Notes under the pieces: generated by a model
What the model was told of the DNA's origin: nothing
Database searches by the model: none
The model's input: only the letters and a program-made list of their open reading frames with translations
Made by a program: the position numbers and the translations under genes
DNA from: Agromyces aurantiacus
GTDB lineage: Bacteria > Actinomycetota > Actinomycetes > Actinomycetales > Microbacteriaceae
Length of the DNA stretch: 64,000 bases
Assembly: GCF_016907355.1 (NCBI RefSeq)
Contig: NZ_JAFBBW010000001.1
Location: 3,286,001-3,350,000 of the forward strand
Direction of reading: 5' to 3'
Part shown: positions 8,413 through 17,476 of the stretch, piece after piece
Numbering within the stretch: the stretch's first letter is position 1
Layout of the letters: each line of letters begins with the position of its first letter

Positions 8413-10077
8413 ATGCCCCTGACAACCCGAACCCGAACGCCGGAGAGGCCCAGACGGACGCCGCGGCGTGCGGTCGCTGCTGTGGCGGCGAGCTGTTTCG
8501 CTATCGCAATGGTCATGGTGGCGGGCCCAGCGGTCGCCGCCGACGGCCCGTGGGAGATCGACGGCACCGTACCCGACACGGGCACCACCGAAATCACCGA
8601 TCTGTACGGGAACGTGAAGGAGCTCGGACCGCTCAACTCGAACACCACGAAGATCGGCGTCATCCACAACGACGCCCTCCCCACGCTTGGGGAGACGAAC
8701 CCGAACGCCCAAGTGGATCTCCGTCGGGCGTGGCTGGATGTCGCGCAGGATACGTCTACCCAGCACTTCTGGCTGTACTTCGCCTGGGAACGTGACAAGA
8801 ACACCGGCAGCGGCTTCATCGCCTACGAGTTCATGCAGAACCCGGCGCCCGACGGATGCGACTACGACAACGCGACCAACGCCGAACTGATCGCCGACTG
8901 CAACCCGTGGGCCAACCGCACGGACGGCGACTTCATGATCCTCTGGGACCAGCAGGGCGGCAGTCTGGACCTGTACCTGCGGGTCTGGGACGACAGCTCG
9001 GGCAACTTGGTGCTCGGAGCGCCGGAGCAACTCGTCGCCGCCGAGTCGGCCGCCGCGTACAGCAGCGACGGGTTCCGTGGTGAAGCCGCGGTCGACCTCA
9101 CGGCGACCATCTTCGGCGGCACCAACGCATGCCTCTCGTTCGCCAACACCATCCCGAGCACGGTCACCGGCAACTCCGACACCGCGGACTACAAGGACAC
9201 GATCCTGGCGCAGACGCCGCCGATCAGCAACTGCGGCAGCGTGACCATCCGCAAGGAGACGGTCCCGGATGAGGATCCGAACACGACGCTCTTCGGCTTC
9301 GACCGGACCTTCACGGACGAGGACGACGCCAACCCGCCGGACCTCACGTTCGACCTGACCGATGACGACTCCGCGACCTGGTCCGGCGTGCCGTTCGGCA
9401 CCGGCTACGTCGTCGACGAGAGCACCGTCCCGGCAGGCTGGGCACTCGACAGCATCGACTGCTCCGACAGCACCGGCTACGACCCCGGCGACATCGTCAC
9501 CGACGTCAGCGCCGGCACCGTGACGTTCGACCTCGCAGCAGGCCAATCGGTCGACTGCACGTACACCAACGTGCCGCAGACCGGTTCCCTGCTCATCGTG
9601 AAGGAACGCAAGCACGCGGCTGACGGAACCGGCGACCACCCGCAGGAGGGTGTCGACTTCACGGTGACGGGCGGGAACATCCCCGCAGACACCCCGTTGA
9701 CGGGGACGACGGATGCCAACGGCGAGCTCTGCCTCGACGGGCTGGTCATCTCCTCCCTCGTGGGTGACTACACCGTGACGGAGACGGTGCCTGAGGGTTA
9801 CGTGAGCACAGACAGCGAACAGGACGTCAGTATCGTGGTCGGCCCCGCCTGTGCCGACGAGGAGGACCCGGTTACGGTGAACTTCTTCAACACGCCACTG
9901 ACCGACGTCACGGTTTCCGTGAATTCGCAGGTCGATGGGGGCACCTTCTCGAGCATCTCGTGTGACGTGGACGGCTCCGACGAGGTGTCGCTCGCCGACG
10001 AGCTGGACGACCCGAGTGTGACGATCACCGACCTGCAGCCGCGGACCGTGATCTGCACCATCGTGATCGACCCGTGA
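8413..10077 (+). CDS. Secreted prealbumin/CnaB-like protein, shorter paralog
   Basis: 554 aa, paralog of the gene at 5455. ATG at 8413 follows the same GGGAGG site. A Tat-independent-looking signal peptide ends near AVAADGP. It keeps the N-terminal module, one CnaB-like repeat (IRK ... DES ... DCTYTN) and the C-terminal pair of domains (LLIVKERKHAADG onward), but lacks the three extra repeats of its neighbour. There is no sorting signal. A 520-bp block (9052-9571) is almost identical to the neighbour, pointing to gene conversion. It ends about 30 nt before a bidirectional terminator facing sucD. Confidence 0.85.
   Translation: MPLTTRTRTPERPRRTPRRAVAAVAASCFAIAMVMVAGPAVAADGPWEIDGTVPDTGTTEITDLYGNVKELGPLNSNTTKIGVIHNDALPTLGETNPNAQVDLRRAWLDVAQDTSTQHFWLYFAWERDKNTGSGFIAYEFMQNPAPDGCDYDNATNAELIADCNPWANRTDGDFMILWDQQGGSLDLYLRVWDDSSGNLVLGAPEQLVAAESAAAYSSDGFRGEAAVDLTATIFGGTNACLSFANTIPSTVTGNSDTADYKDTILAQTPPISNCGSVTIRKETVPDEDPNTTLFGFDRTFTDEDDANPPDLTFDLTDDDSATWSGVPFGTGYVVDESTVPAGWALDSIDCSDSTGYDPGDIVTDVSAGTVTFDLAAGQSVDCTYTNVPQTGSLLIVKERKHAADGTGDHPQEGVDFTVTGGNIPADTPLTGTTDANGELCLDGLVISSLVGDYTVTETVPEGYVSTDSEQDVSIVVGPACADEEDPVTVNFFNTPLTDVTVSVNSQVDGGTFSSISCDVDGSDEVSLADELDDPSVTITDLQPRTVICTIVIDP
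9052..9571 (+). repeat. Second copy of the 520-bp block
   Basis: Partner of 6097-6616; two mismatches by my reading. Confidence 0.9.
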
Positions 10078-10108
10078 TCCCAGGAGGAGGACGCACATCC
10101 TGAAACCG

Positions 10109-10143
10109 AAGGGCCCCGCCCGGCATCGCCGGACGGGGCCCTT
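10109..10143. terminator. Bidirectional terminator between the surface-protein gene and sucD
   Basis: Sixteen-base arms AAGGGCCCCGCCCGGC and GCCGGACGGGGCCCTT around an ATC loop, with one G-T pair. A-rich on the left and T-rich on the right, so it can stop both convergent transcripts. Confidence 0.8.
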
Positions 10144-10160
10144 CCCTGCGGTCCCGCCGC

Positions 10161-11069
10161 TTACGCGCCGAGCGACTCGTACACCTCGCGCAGCAGGCGC
10201 GCCGTCTCGGAGGGAGTCTTGCCGACCTTGACGCCCGCGGCCTCGAGGGCCTCCTTCTTCGCCTGCGCGGTGCCGGCCGAGCCCGACACGATGGCGCCGG
10301 CGTGGCCCATGGTCTTGCCCTCGGGCGCGGTGAAGCCCGCGACGTAGCCGACGACCGGCTTGGTCACGTTGGCCTTGATGAAGTCGGCCGCGCGCTCCTC
10401 GGCGTCGCCGCCGATCTCGCCGATCATGACGATCGCCTTGGTCTCGGGGTCGGCCTCGAACGCGGCGAGCGCGTCGATGTGCGTGGTGCCGATGATCGGG
10501 TCGCCGCCGATGCCGATGGCCGTCGAGAAGCCGAGGTCGCGCAGCTCGTACATCATCTGGTACGTCAGCGTGCCCGACTTCGAGACGAGGCCGATCGGGC
10601 CCTTGCCGGTGATGTTCGCCGGGGTGATGCCGACGAGCGACTCGCCGGGGCTGATGATGCCGGGGCAGTTCGGCCCGATGATGCGGGTCTTGCCGCCCTG
10701 CTCCTTGGCGTAGGCCCAGAACTCGGCCGAGTCCTGCACGGGCACGCCCTCGGTGATGATGACGAGGAGCGGGATCTCGGCGTCGATGGCCTCGATCACG
10801 GCGTCCTTGGTGAAGGCCGGCGGCACGAACGCGATCGACACGTCGGCGCCGGTCTGCTCGATGGCCTCCTGCACCGTCGCGAAGACCGGCAGCTCGACGT
10901 CGGAGCCGTCCTGGGCCTTGTGCAGCACGGTGGTGCCGGCCTTGCGCGCGTTCACGCCGCCGACGACCTGGGTGCCCGCCGCGAGCATGCGCGCGGTGTG
11001 CTTGGAGCCCTCGCCGCCGGTGATGCCCTGGACGATGACCTTGGAGTCCTTGTTCAGAAAGATGGTCAC
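10161..11069 (-). CDS. sucD: Succinyl-CoA synthetase alpha subunit (SucD)
   Basis: Subunit of the TCA-cycle ligase that interconverts succinyl-CoA and succinate with substrate-level phosphorylation. 302 aa, standard size. It shows the CoA-binding Rossmann start ([15 protein letters not shown]), [12 protein letters not shown], and the phospho-His region ([19 protein letters not shown]), where the His of GHAGA is the phosphorylated residue. The GTG start at 11069 has AAAGGACAG upstream. It lies 17 nt after sucC and is co-transcribed with it. Confidence 0.97.
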   Translation of the reverse strand: MTIFLNKDSKVIVQGITGGEGSKHTARMLAAGTQVVGGVNARKAGTTVLHKAQDGSDVELPVFATVQEAIEQTGADVSIAFVPPAFTKDAVIEAIDAEIPLLVIITEGVPVQDSAEFWAYAKEQGGKTRIIGPNCPGIISPGESLVGITPANITGKGPIGLVSKSGTLTYQMMYELRDLGFSTAIGIGGDPIIGTTHIDALAAFEADPETKAIVMIGEIGGDAEERAADFIKANVTKPVVGYVAGFTAPEGKTMGHAGAIVSGSAGTAQAKKEALEAAGVKVGKTPSETARLLREVYESLGA

Positions 11070-11086
11070 GGTTCGCTGTCCTTTGC

Positions 11087-12253
11087 TTACGCGGCGTTCG
11101 CCAGCTCGGCGGCCTTGTCGGCGCCCTGGTCCATGTTCTCGGCGAGGGTGACGAGCGGGTGCGCCGCCTCCTCGAGGATGCGGCGGCCCTCCGCCACGTT
11201 GTTGCCGTCGAGACGAACGACGAGCGGCTTGTTCGCGGACGAGCCGAGCTCGGCGAGCGCGCCGACGATGCCCTTCGCGACCTGGTCGCACGCGGTGATG
11301 CCGCCGAAGACGTTCACGAACACGGCCTTCACCTGCGGGTCGCCGAGGATGATCGAGAGGCCGTTGGCCATGACCTCGGCCGACGCGCCGCCGCCGATGT
11401 CGAGGAAGTTGGCGGGCTTCACGCCGCCGTGGTTCTCGCCCGCGTAGGCGACCACGTCGAGCGTCGACATGACCAGGCCCGCGCCGTTGCCGATGATGCC
11501 GACCTCGCCGTCGAGCTTGACGTAGTTGAGGTCGAGCTCCTTGGCCTTGGCCTCGAGCGGGTCGGTCGCGGCCTTGTCCTCGAGCAGCGCGTGGCCGGCG
11601 TGGCGGAACTCGGCGTTCTCGTCGAGCGTGACCTTGCCGTCGAGCGCGATGATCTCGCCGTCCTCCGACATGATGAGCGGGTTGACCTCGACGAGCGTCG
11701 CGTCCTCGCTCGTGTAGACGTCGTAGAGCTTGACGAAGACGTCGGCGACCTTGTCGACGAGCTCGGCCGGGAAGTTGGCGGCCTGGGCGATCTCGCGGGC
11801 CTTCGCGGGCGTGATGCCGGTGCCCGGGTCGACCTCGACGCGGGCGAGCGCCTCGGGCTTCTCGACGGCGAGCTGCTCGATCTCCATGCCGCCCTCGACG
11901 CTGGTCAGCGACAGGTACGAGCGGTTGGCACGGTCGAGGAGCACCGAGAAGTAGAACTCCTGCGCGATCTTCGCGCCCGCGGCGACCATGACGCGCTTGA
12001 CGACGTGGCCCTTGATGTCCAGGCCCAGGATGTCGCGAGCCGCGGCCTCGGCCTCGTCGGGGGTCTTCGCGACCTTGACGCCGCCGGCCTTGCCGCGGCC
12101 GCCCGTCTTGACCTGGGCCTTCACCACGACGACGCCGCCGAGCTGCTCGGCCGCGGCGCGCACGGCCTCGGGGGTGTCGGCGACGATGCCCGGGAGCACC
12201 GGCACTCCGTACTTCTCGAAGAGGTCTCTGGCCTGGTACTCGTAAAGATCCAC
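11087..12253 (-). CDS. sucC: Succinyl-CoA synthetase beta subunit (SucC)
   Basis: ATP-grasp subunit of succinyl-CoA synthetase, 388 aa. It starts with the canonical [18 protein letters not shown] and contains the nucleotide-binding [19 protein letters not shown], the metal-binding EVNPLI region and the C-terminal [18 protein letters not shown]. The GTG at 12253 is chosen because it directly precedes DLYEYQ and has a GGAAGCAG site. Two palindromic operators lie 69-100 bp upstream (12322-12353). Confidence 0.97.
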   Translation of the reverse strand: MDLYEYQARDLFEKYGVPVLPGIVADTPEAVRAAAEQLGGVVVVKAQVKTGGRGKAGGVKVAKTPDEAEAAARDILGLDIKGHVVKRVMVAAGAKIAQEFYFSVLLDRANRSYLSLTSVEGGMEIEQLAVEKPEALARVEVDPGTGITPAKAREIAQAANFPAELVDKVADVFVKLYDVYTSEDATLVEVNPLIMSEDGEIIALDGKVTLDENAEFRHAGHALLEDKAATDPLEAKAKELDLNYVKLDGEVGIIGNGAGLVMSTLDVVAYAGENHGGVKPANFLDIGGGASAEVMANGLSIILGDPQVKAVFVNVFGGITACDQVAKGIVGALAELGSSANKPLVVRLDGNNVAEGRRILEEAAHPLVTLAENMDQGADKAAELANAA

Positions 12254-12321
12254 GCTCTGCTTCCAATCGTTCCGCGCGGGTCGCGCGCAGGGATGGGTGG
12301 GGAGAGGCCCGGCTTCGAGAG

Positions 12322-12353
12322 TCTCGACGTCAAGATACCTCGATATCGAGATA
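12322..12353 (-). promoter_or_regulatory. Two adjacent MarR-type palindromes upstream of sucCD
   Basis: 12336-12353 reads TACCTCGATATCGAGATA, an 18-bp palindrome with one mismatch around a perfect CTCGATATCGAG. 12322-12335 (TCTCGACGTCAAGA) is a second, imperfect palindrome whose centre lies 16 bp away. TCTTGATATCAAGA-like sites of this kind are typical of MarR/PecS/TamR regulators; TamR in Streptomyces is linked to TCA-cycle genes. The regulator is not in this window. Confidence 0.5.
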
Positions 12354-12466
12354 AGTCGAGCCGCGACCATGGTACCCCTCCGGCGAGGCGCGCCCGAACC
12401 GAGCGGGCGCGCCCGGAGGCCGCGGAGGCAAGCCTCACCATGCTGGCGAGGTCGCACCGCGAGTGC

Positions 12467-12472
12467 GAGACT
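12467..12472 (+). promoter_or_regulatory. -10-like element (GAGACT) for leaderless VIT1-family gene
   Basis: GAGACT, then exactly 6 nt, then the ATG. There is no ribosome binding site. The first base deviates from TANNNT, so this is weaker than the other examples. Confidence 0.35.
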
Positions 12473-12478
12473 GCCCGC

Positions 12479-13201
12479 ATGACGGACGCCACGGCCGAAC
12501 CGGTCCACCGCACCGACCCGCACGACGGCAAGGTGCACGAGAAGCTCAACTGGCTGCGCGCGGGCGTGCTCGGCGCGAACGACGGCATCGTGTCGGTCGC
12601 GGCCCTCGTGGTCGGCGTCGCCGCCGCGACGACGGATGTCGGCGCCATCCTGGTGGCCGGCGTCGCCTCGGTCGCGGCCGGCGCGATCTCGATGGGCCTC
12701 GGCGAGTACGTGTCGGTGTCGAGCCAGCGCGACACCGAGCATGCGCTGATCGCCAAGGAGACCCGCGAGCTCGAGACGATGCCCCAGCAGGAGCTCGCCG
12801 AGCTCGCGGCGATCTACCGCGGCAAGGGCCTCTCGGAGGAGACGGCCGAGCGCGTCGCCGAGGAGCTGACCGCGCACGATGCGCTCGCCGCGCACCTCGA
12901 GGCCGAGCTGCACATCTCGCAGGCCGACGTCGTGAACCCGTGGCACGCCGCGTGGGCCTCGGCGGCGTCGTTCCTGGTCGGCGCGATCCTGCCGATGCTC
13001 GCGATCCTGCTGCCGCCGCCGGAGTGGCGCATCGTCACGACCTTCGTCGCGGTGATCGTGGCGCTCGCGATCACCGGCTGGCTGTCGGCGTGGATCGGCG
13101 GCGCCCCACGGCTTCGCGCGATCGTCCGAGTCGTCGTCGGCGGCGCACTGGCCCTCGCGGTCACCTGGGTCATCGGCGCGCTGCTCGGCGGGGCGATCTA
13201 G
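12479..13201 (+). CDS. VIT1/CCC1-family transporter
   Basis: 240-aa membrane protein of the vacuolar iron transporter-like family, which moves Fe(II)/Mn(II) across membranes in plants and yeast. Bacterial members are poorly studied. The N-terminal helix carries [23 protein letters not shown] and the second [21 protein letters not shown], both hallmark family segments. Next come a hydrophilic cytoplasmic helical domain (about 82-145), rich in Glu as in metal-binding VIT domains, and then three C-terminal TM helices. Leaderless-looking start. The following DUF72 gene begins 9 nt after the stop. Confidence 0.88.
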   Translation: MTDATAEPVHRTDPHDGKVHEKLNWLRAGVLGANDGIVSVAALVVGVAAATTDVGAILVAGVASVAAGAISMGLGEYVSVSSQRDTEHALIAKETRELETMPQQELAELAAIYRGKGLSEETAERVAEELTAHDALAAHLEAELHISQADVVNPWHAAWASAASFLVGAILPMLAILLPPPEWRIVTTFVAVIVALAITGWLSAWIGGAPRLRAIVRVVVGGALALAVTWVIGALLGGAI

Positions 13202-13210
13202 CGGCGGCGC

Positions 13211-14074
13211 GTGGCCGAGGCGCGCGTCGGCATCTCGGGCTGGCTCTACCGGGGCTGGCGCGGCGCGTTCTACCCGAACGGCCTCCGGCAGGCCGACGAG
13301 CTCGCGTACGCCTCCGCGCGCATGACCTCGATCGAGGTCAACGGCTCGTTCTACTCGCTGCAGCGACCGGCCAACTGGCACCGCTGGCGCGACGGCACAC
13401 CCGACGGGTTCGTCTTCGCGGTCAAGGGGCCGCGCTTCGTCACGCACATCAAGCGCCTCCGCGACGTCGAGGCGCCGCTCGCGAACTTCTTCGCGTCGGG
13501 CGTGCTCGACCTCGACGCGAAGCTCGGGCCCGTGCTGTGGCAGCTGCCGCCCACGCTCGCGTTCGACGTCGGGCTGCTCGACGCGTTCCTGGCGCGGCTG
13601 CCGCGATCCAGGGCGGATGCCGCGGCGCTCGCGGCACGGCACGACGAGCGGATGGAGGGACGCGCGTCCTACTCCGCCGGCGCCGATCCGGACGCGCCGA
13701 TCCGGCACGCGTTCGAGGTGCGGCATCCGTCGTTCGAGGAGGTCGCCGACGACTGGGCGGCCCTGCTCGCGCGCCATGGCGCGGCCTCCGTCACGGCCGA
13801 CACCGCGGGGCGCTACCCTCGCATCGACCGCACGACGGCCGACTTCGCCTACGCGAGGCTGCACGGCGAGGAGGAGCTCTACGCCTCGGGCTACGACGAC
13901 GCGTCGCTCGACCGCTGGGCGGCGTGGACGCGTGCGCATCTCGAGGCGGGCCGCGACGCGTACCTCTACTTCGACAACGACATCAAGGTCCGGGCGCCCT
14001 ACGACGCCATGGGACTGATCGGGCGGTTGCCGCTGCCGCCCGGGCTGCCGGCCCCGGCGGCCGAGGCGGGTTGA
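13211..14074 (+). CDS. DUF72 (YecE-like) protein
   Basis: 287 aa, TIM-barrel family of unknown biochemical role. Family hallmarks are visible: [17 protein letters not shown] at the N-terminus, [28 protein letters not shown], the FEVRHPSF strand, FAYARLHG, and near the end [11 protein letters not shown] (usually YxYFNND). GTG start 9 nt after the VIT1-like gene, so probably one transcript. Its last 76 nt overlap tail-to-tail with apbE on the other strand. Confidence 0.9.
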   Translation: MAEARVGISGWLYRGWRGAFYPNGLRQADELAYASARMTSIEVNGSFYSLQRPANWHRWRDGTPDGFVFAVKGPRFVTHIKRLRDVEAPLANFFASGVLDLDAKLGPVLWQLPPTLAFDVGLLDAFLARLPRSRADAAALAARHDERMEGRASYSAGADPDAPIRHAFEVRHPSFEEVADDWAALLARHGAASVTADTAGRYPRIDRTTADFAYARLHGEEELYASGYDDASLDRWAAWTRAHLEAGRDAYLYFDNDIKVRAPYDAMGLIGRLPLPPGLPAPAAEAG

Positions 14075-14888
14075 GCGCGCGGCCAGCCCGGCGTCGCGAG
14101 CAGCTGCCCGTCGCGGAGGACGGCGAGCACGTCGACGTCGTGGCGCTCGGCGAGGTCGTCGAGCGCGGCCGGTCCGCCCGCGACGACGGCGGTCGCGAGC
14201 ACGTCCGCGGTCACCAGGTCGGCGGCCGCGACGCTGACCTGCAGGAACGGGCTCGGCCCGAGCCCCGGCATCGTCCAGATGTGATCGCCGCGCTCGGCGC
14301 TGCCCGAGGTGGCGACCGCGCGCCGACGCGCGCCGTCGAGGTCGATGCGGGCGAGCAGCCGCCCGCGATCCACGGGGTCGACGATACCGACCGGCCAGGC
14401 GGGCTGCGTCGAACCCGGAGCGAGTGCGGCGGCCACGAGCACGTCGCCCCCGGCGTCGATCGCCCAGCGCACGAAGCCGGCGCGGTCGAGCGCCGTGCCC
14501 GCCTCCTCGACCGCGAGCGCCTTGACCACGCCGTTCAGGTCGATCATGCCGTCGCCGCGGTGCGGCGTGAACGCGCCGTCGGTCGCGTCGCGCCAGTGCA
14601 GCGCGAGGGCGTACGCCTCGCGCACGTCCTCGCTCGCGTCCGGCAGGGCGAGCTCGCGGCGTCCGACGCGGCTGAGCTCGGACTCGGGGTCGAACAGGCT
14701 GCAGCGCGCTTCCCACCGCGCGAACACCGTCGCGACCGCTGCCACCGCGGCGTCCGCCTGCGGCCCCGTCACACCGGGCCGGACGCTGACGACCGTGCCC
14801 ATGGCCCGGAACACGCCGGGCGGGAGGGGCGCCGCGCCCGCCTCCACAGCGCCGGCCTCCACGGCGCCGGCCCGCGCCATCCGCTGCA

Positions 14889-14889
<1 letters not shown>
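13999..14889 (-). CDS. apbE: ApbE, FAD:protein FMN transferase
   Basis: 296 aa. Transfers FMN from FAD to a Thr of target flavoproteins. Visible motifs are [10 protein letters not shown] near residue 28, [10 protein letters not shown], the Mg-binding/active region [29 protein letters not shown] and a C-terminal [14 protein letters not shown], then [18 protein letters not shown]. The natural substrate is probably the FMN-binding protein encoded immediately upstream, whose stop overlaps this ATG (TGATG). No lipobox or signal is evident, so maturation would take place in the cytoplasm or with unusual topology. The 3' end overlaps the DUF72 gene. Confidence 0.92.
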
Positions 14890-15415
<526 letters not shown>

Positions 15416-15419
<4 letters not shown>

Positions 15420-16834
15420 CAGTCGAACCTCTCGTGATGGATCTGCTCGGAAGCCAGTCCCGCGGCGCGGGCCTGCTCGATCACGCCCTCGGACCAGCCG
15501 CGCGGGCCGCACACGTACAGGTCGCTGTCGGCCACGGCCGGCACGAGAGTCGCGAGGTCGAGGCCCTGCCGTTCCGCGGCATCCGTCAGCCAGCCCCGGC
15601 CTCGCCCGCCGGGCACCGTGATGAGCGTCGCCCCGCGCGTGCGGCACAGGGCCTGCACCTCGTCGAGGAGCCAGCCGTCGGCCGGGGCCGGGGTGCGCAG
15701 CACCACCGTCGCCTCGCCGGGCCGGAACGTGGCCGACTCGAGCAGCGAGCGGATCGGCGTGACGCCGATGCCCGCGGCCACGAGCGTCAGGCGCCGTCGC
15801 GTGCGCGACGCCTCGCTGAAGATGCCGTACGGGCCCTCCATGGCGACGCGGGTCCCCGGCAGCACGCCGGCCAGGTCGGTCGACCCGTCGCCGAGCGCGC
15901 GCACCGTGATGCGGAGCCGGTCGCCGCGCGGGGCGGCCGAGAGCGAGTACGGGTGCGCCTGCCACCACTGCCCCGGGGCGAGGAAGCGCCAGATGAAGAA
16001 CTGCCCGCCCGTCGCGCGGAGCCGCTCGAGGCCACGCCCCCGCATCGTGACCGAGACGACGCCGTCGGCGGGGTCGCCGACCTGCGTGACCGACTCGACC
16101 ACGAGTCCGTGGCGGAGGGTCGCCGCGATCGGCGCGACGAGCCGGAACGCGACCACCGCGGCGAGCGTCGCGACGGTCGCCGTCATCCAGTAGACGCGCT
16201 GCCAGGTGCCCTCGGCGAACAGGCCGCCGACGCTGAACTGGTGCGGCAGGGCCGCGAGCACGGCGGCGTAGGACAGCAGGTGGACCAGGTGCCACGCCTC
16301 GTAGCGGAGCTTGCGCCGCACCGCGACGAGCGAGGTCACCACGACCGCGAGGAACAGCGCGAACCCGAGGATCGCGAGCGGCAGGTCGGGCAGCGACCAG
16401 ATCGCGACGGCCTCGGCGACGAGGTCGACGCCGTCGGCGATCGCGTAGCCCGCGAGCAGCAGCACGCCGTGCGCGATGAGCAGGTAGAGCACGGGCTTGC
16501 CGATCCGCCCGTGCAGGGCCATGGCGGCGTCGTGGCCGACCGCGCGCTCGATGAGCGGCACTCGGGCCGCGAGCAGCAGCATCACGAGCACGAGGTCGGT
16601 CGCGGCGAGCCCGGCGATGATGCCGAGCGAGGTCAGGGCCGAGCCGGGGTCGCCGAACCGCGTCGCCCCGCCCTCGGCGAGGAACAGTCCGACGGCGACC
16701 GCGACGGACGCCACGGCGAGCGCCTGCAGCAGGTCGACGCGCCACAGGCGGCGGCCCGCGCTCGGGCGCTGCGATCCGCCGAAGGGCCGCATCGGCCGTT
16801 CGAGGTGCCGGGCGTCGTGAACCAGGAATGCCAT
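15416..16834 (-). CDS. Ferric-reductase-like transmembrane flavocytochrome
   Basis: 472 aa. The N-terminal half (about 35-250) has six or so TM helices with paired His residues (ALHGRIGKPVLYLLIAHGVLLLA, EAWHLVHLLSYAAVLAALPHQ) that fit two b-haems. The C-terminal half is an FAD/NAD(P)H oxidoreductase: HPYSLSAAP flavin motif, VAMEGPYGIF, LVAAGIGVTPIRSLLE pyridine-nucleotide motif and the terminal LYVCGPRGWSEGV. It would move electrons from NAD(P)H across the membrane. First gene of reductase, FMN protein, apbE. A TAGACC hexamer at about 16856-16861 is a possible -10. Confidence 0.9.
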
Positions 16835-16924
16835 GACGCCATGGTGCGCGCCGGGTCTATCGCCTCCCGATGGGGTGGCTGTGCGCGGGCTGGGAACCGC
16901 GGGCGGCGTGCTGTGGAGGGCGGG

Positions 16925-17476
16925 TCAGTCCACGCGGCCGAGCGCCAGCGCCGCGTACATGAGCGCCGCCACCGTCTCGCCGTCGCGGATGCGGCCGTCG
17001 CGCACCATCCGCATCGTCTCGCCCCACGGCACCGTTCCCACGCGACGGATGCCCTCCTCGGCCTGGTGGTGTTCGGGGCGCGCCGCCGGGGCGGACTCGC
17101 GGAGCCCGGTCGCGAGGAAGACGACCTCGCCCGCCCGGCAGACCCCGTTCAGCGCCTGCATGCGACCGATCTCGCGCCAGTGCGCGGCCTCGAGGCCGGT
17201 CTCCTCGAGCAGCTCGCGCTGCGCGGCCACGAGCGGGTCGTCGCCGTCGGCGCCGCCGGCCGGCACCTCGACCGATGCGCCGACCGTGTGGCGGTCGAGC
17301 GTGACCAGCACGACCTCGTCGTCGTCGGTGAGCGCGACCACGAAGACCGCGGTGTTGCGCAGCTCGACCACGCCGTAGACGCCGTCGCCGCCGTCGGGGC
17401 GGACGACCCGGTCTTCGACGACGCGGATCCACGGGTTCTCGTAGACGAGTCGTTGCTCGCGGATGGGCCAGGTCAC
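16925..17476 (-). CDS. NUDIX hydrolase, ADP-ribose pyrophosphatase-like
   Basis: 183 aa. Carries a NUDIX box ending AAQRELLEETGLEA, with the metal-binding REx2EExG core intact. The preceding part (EVPAGGADGDDP) is one residue shorter than the usual PAGxxExxEDP, and Asp replaces the first Glu. The N-terminal VYENPWIRVVEDRVVRPDG and SVEVPAGG resemble ADP-ribose pyrophosphatases. The GTG start overlaps the pcrA stop as GTGA, so it is translated after pcrA from one message. Substrate not certain. Confidence 0.88.
   Translation of the reverse strand: MTWPIREQRLVYENPWIRVVEDRVVRPDGGDGVYGVVELRNTAVFVVALTDDDEVVLVTLDRHTVGASVEVPAGGADGDDPLVAAQRELLEETGLEAAHWREIGRMQALNGVCRAGEVVFLATGLRESAPAARPEHHQAEEGIRRVGTVPWGETMRMVRDGRIRDGETVAALMYAALALGRVD

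Noticed and set aside
5455..10077. Sortase-anchored pilins
   Set aside because: CnaB-like repeats suggested pilins, but neither protein has LPXTG, a C-terminal TM helix or a sortase gene nearby.
8308..10098. Long minus-strand open frame opposite the second surface-protein gene
   Set aside because: Arg/Val/Asp-heavy antisense translation with no domain, while the plus strand has signal peptide, ribosome binding site and paralogy.
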